A stretch of 34,204 nt of DNA from an uncultured Finegoldia sp. (GTDB lineage: Bacteria > Bacillota > Clostridia > Tissierellales > Peptoniphilaceae). Shown in pieces: positions 32,278 through 34,204 of the stretch. Each line of letters starts with the position of its first letter. Within the stretch, counting starts at the first letter, position 1. The notes below the pieces were generated by a model. The model had not been told where the DNA came from. It worked only from the letters and a program-made list of their open reading frames with translations, and made no database searches. The position numbers and the translations under genes are program-made. The stretch spans positions 1 through 34,204 of the forward strand of contig NZ_CAAFUQ010000018.1 of the NCBI RefSeq assembly GCF_900766215.1. The letters are read 5' to 3'.

Positions 32278-33936
32278 CTAGAATAATCCTACAACTGTAC
32301 CATCATCTAAAACATCACAGTTTTCTGCTGAAGGTACTTTTGGTAAACCTGGCATTGTCATTACAGAACCTAATAGTGCAACAACAAATCCAGCGCCTCT
32401 TGAGATTTTGAAATCACTTACTGTGATTGTAAATCCAGTTGGAGCTCCGATTAACTTTTTATTATCAGAGAATGAGTATTGAGTCTTAGCCATACATACT
32501 GGATAATTGTCTAATCCTAATTCTTTGATTTGTTTTAATTTCTTCTTAGCCTTAGCACTAAATTCAACGCCATCAGCTCTGTAGATTTCTTTTGCAATTT
32601 TTTCAATCTTTTCTTTGATTGGTAATTCAAGGTCATATAAGAATTCAAATTCGTTTTCTTCTTTTGTATTTTCAACAACGTATTCTGCTAATTCTTTAGC
32701 GCCTTCTCCACCTTCAGCCCATACATCACAGAAAATAGCTCTTGTTCCGTCTGCTTCAACTAATTCAGTTAATTTCTTAATTTCAGCATCAGTATCATTT
32801 GCGAATCTGTTGATTGCTACTACTACTGGAACTTTGTATTTCCTCATGTTTTCGATATGACGTTTAAGGTTAGCATATCCTTTTTCTAAAGCTTCTACAT
32901 TTTCAACTTTGTAGTCTTCAGCTTCCCCGTGATGTTTTAATGCTTTGATTGTAGCTACGATACAAACCATGTTAGGGTGTAAATCATTTCTACATTTAAT
33001 GTCGAAGAATTTTTCTGCTCCTAAGTCAGCACCGAAACCTGCTTCTGTAACAACATAATCTCCAAGCTTCAATCCTAATTTTGTAGCTATTAAAGAGTTA
33101 CATCCGTGTGCAATGTTGGCGAATGGTCCACCATGAATAATTGCTGGAGTGTGTTCTAATGTTTGAACTAAGTTTGGCTTGATCGCTTCTTTCATGATTA
33201 ATGCTACAGCACCATCAGCTTTAACGTCTTTTGCGTAAACTGGTTTACCTTCTTTATCAAAAGCTATAAGAATATTTCCAACTCTTTCTTTTAAGTCTTT
33301 CAAATCTTTTGCAAGACATAAAATAGCCATGATTTCACTTGCGACAGTTATTTCGAAACCATCTTGACGCATAACTCCGTTACCCTTAGTTCCAACACCA
33401 ATGATTATATCTCTTAATTCACGTTCGTTCATATCCATACATCTCTTAATTAAGATTTGTTTTGGATCGATGTTTAACGCATTACCTTGGTGAATGTGGT
33501 TATCCATCATTGCGCAAATTAAGTTGTTTGCAGTAGTGATTGCGTGGAAGTCACCTGTGAAATGCATGTTTATTTCATCCATTGGAACTACTTGTGCATA
33601 TCCACCACCAGCTGCTCCACCTTTCATACCAAAGTTTGGTCCTAAAGATGGTTCTCTTAAAACTGAAATAGCATTTTTGCCTATTTTATTAAGTCCCATT
33701 GCCAAGCCAACATTCATAGTTGTTTTACCTTCTCCTGTTGGAGTTGGGTTAATACTTGTCATCAAAATTAATTTACCATCTTTTTTGTCTTTGTTTTTTT
33801 CAAAAAGATTTAAATCTAATTTTGCCTTATATCTACCATATTGTTCGTAATCTTCTTCTGTTAATCCCATTTTTTCAGCGATAACACTGATTTTTTCTAA
33901 TTTCGCTTTTTGAGCAATTTCTACATCTGTAGCCAT
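32278..33936 (-). CDS. fhs: Formate-tetrahydrofolate ligase
   Basis: ATP-dependent synthesis of 10-formyl-THF from formate and THF; the reverse direction can make ATP in amino-acid-fermenting anaerobes. It is 552 aa from the ATG at 33936, which follows GGAGG by eight bases; two upstream in-frame starts lie around that site and are rejected. The nucleotide-binding loop TPTGEGKTT, EPSLGPNFGMKGGAAGGGYAQV, FTGDFHAI and TEAGFGADLGAEKF are all characteristic. It lies upstream of, but is separated by a terminator from, the glycine cleavage operon, whose product methylene-THF enters the same folate pool. Confidence 0.98.
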   Translation of the reverse strand: MATDVEIAQKAKLEKISVIAEKMGLTEEDYEQYGRYKAKLDLNLFEKNKDKKDGKLILMTSINPTPTGEGKTTMNVGLAMGLNKIGKNAISVLREPSLGPNFGMKGGAAGGGYAQVVPMDEINMHFTGDFHAITTANNLICAMMDNHIHQGNALNIDPKQILIKRCMDMNERELRDIIIGVGTKGNGVMRQDGFEITVASEIMAILCLAKDLKDLKERVGNILIAFDKEGKPVYAKDVKADGAVALIMKEAIKPNLVQTLEHTPAIIHGGPFANIAHGCNSLIATKLGLKLGDYVVTEAGFGADLGAEKFFDIKCRNDLHPNMVCIVATIKALKHHGEAEDYKVENVEALEKGYANLKRHIENMRKYKVPVVVAINRFANDTDAEIKKLTELVEADGTRAIFCDVWAEGGEGAKELAEYVVENTKEENEFEFLYDLELPIKEKIEKIAKEIYRADGVEFSAKAKKKLKQIKELGLDNYPVCMAKTQYSFSDNKKLIGAPTGFTITVSDFKISRGAGFVVALLGSVMTMPGLPKVPSAENCDVLDDGTVVGLF

Positions 33937-34136
33937 AATCATTACCTCCAAATTTATTTATTAGCTATTATCCTAATAACCACTAAGCTATTTATACCCA
34001 ACTTAATTCAATAATAACACTAAAAAACGCTTTTTCTTATTTTTTTGATAATTATTATTAATTTAACACATTTTTCAAATAAAAAAAATAAAACCAATCA
34101 AATTATAAGGTGACCCCAAAAAGTTGGACTTTATAC

Positions 34137-34172
34137 CAGAGACATTTAGAAATATTTGTCTCTGTTTTTTTT
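34137..34172 (+). terminator. Terminator-like hairpin inside the IS end
   Basis: An 8-bp stem CAGAGACA (34137-34144) / TGTCTCTG (34157-34164), 12-base loop, and eight T's (34165-34172) on the plus strand. It would stop transcription entering the element from the left. Confidence 0.7.
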
Positions 34173-34180
34173 GTCCTCAT

Positions 34181-34198
34181 ATTTCCCCTAGGGGAAAT
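34181..34198. repeat. 18-bp perfect palindrome
   Basis: ATTTCCCCTAGGGGAAAT equals its own reverse complement. It is GC-rich at its centre in an AT-rich setting, directly inside the putative IS end. Possible protein-binding site or part of the element; function unknown. Confidence 0.6.
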
Positions 34199-34204
34199 CG
34201 CAGC

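Larger units (their letters stand above)
34108..34204. mobile_element. Probable end of an IS3-family (IS150-like) insertion sequence, running off the window
   Basis: The segment TGACCCCAAAAAGTTGGACT (34111-34130) has the tip-to-inside order and composition of terminal inverted repeats of IS150-group elements. Inside it follow a hairpin with a plus-strand T-run and an 18-bp perfect palindrome. No transposase can be recognised in the remaining bases, and the matching second end is outside the window. One minus-strand frame stays open from the edge to a TAA at the repeat, possibly the very end of a transposase, but this is not shown. The spacer between this repeat and fhs (33937-34107) is AT-rich and holds nothing I can name with confidence except a TATAAA near 33993. 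Confidence 0.5.

Noticed and set aside
34111..34204. C-terminal end of a transposase on the minus strand
   Set aside because: A frame is open to a TAA at the terminal repeat, but the 20-odd residues before the repeat match no transposase motif I can see.

Overview
The window is AT-rich (roughly one third GC by eye), dense with short-spaced operons, and uses strong AGGAGG-type Shine-Dalgarno sites with frequent TTG/GTG starts. Gene content (a SufCBDSU system, PPi-type phosphofructokinase, the two-subunit glycine decarboxylase GcvPA/GcvPB, formate-THF ligase, HU, Mfd) points to a low-GC anaerobic Firmicute. My best guess is a Peptoniphilaceae/Tissierellia member such as Finegoldia. That placement is inference from gene content and composition, not a database match.

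Layout, almost all on the minus strand. (1) 1-3342: the str operon rpsL-rpsG-fusA-tuf (tuf cut by the window edge), with a near-consensus promoter fused to the terminator of the preceding operon. (2) 3374-6960: a four-gene cassette of a small exported protein, two ABC-2-like permeases and an ATPase. (3) 7063-8083: a YkuE-like metallophosphoesterase directly behind the terminator of a tRNA-Lys(UUU) gene. (4) 8088-10689: an unknown membrane-anchored protein, a YitT-family membrane protein and PPi-phosphofructokinase, whose conserved N-terminus has AUC where the start AUG should be. (5) 10729-11123: HU with its own promoter and terminator. (6) 11162-17651: glmU-pth-mfd-prsA.

(7) 17704-19487, plus strand: an ApbE lipoprotein and a 169-aa protein that looks like a secretion-ATPase fold with a destroyed Walker A motif. 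(8) 19493-24544: sufC-sufB-sufD-sufS-sufU, facing the previous pair through back-to-back terminators. (9) 24563-26351: a small DUF4288-like protein and an HtrA/DegP protease with an inverted repeat upstream. (10) 26363-32158: the complete glycine cleavage operon gcvT-gcvH-gcvPA-gcvPB-lpdA. (11) 32209-33936: formate-tetrahydrofolate ligase, which joins the glycine system through the one-carbon folate pool. (12) About 34108-34204: the end of what looks like an IS3-family (IS150-like) insertion sequence running off the right edge.

Most of the window is core housekeeping. The less ordinary parts are the exported-protein/ABC cassette, the degenerate P-loop protein, the apparent AUC start of PPi-phosphofructokinase, and the repeated pattern of terminator hairpins sitting directly on the next gene's promoter or ribosome binding site. 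There is no gene-free stretch longer than 300 bases; the longest is the right-hand 268 bases. I saw no CRISPR array, rRNA or prophage, and no coding part of a transposase.
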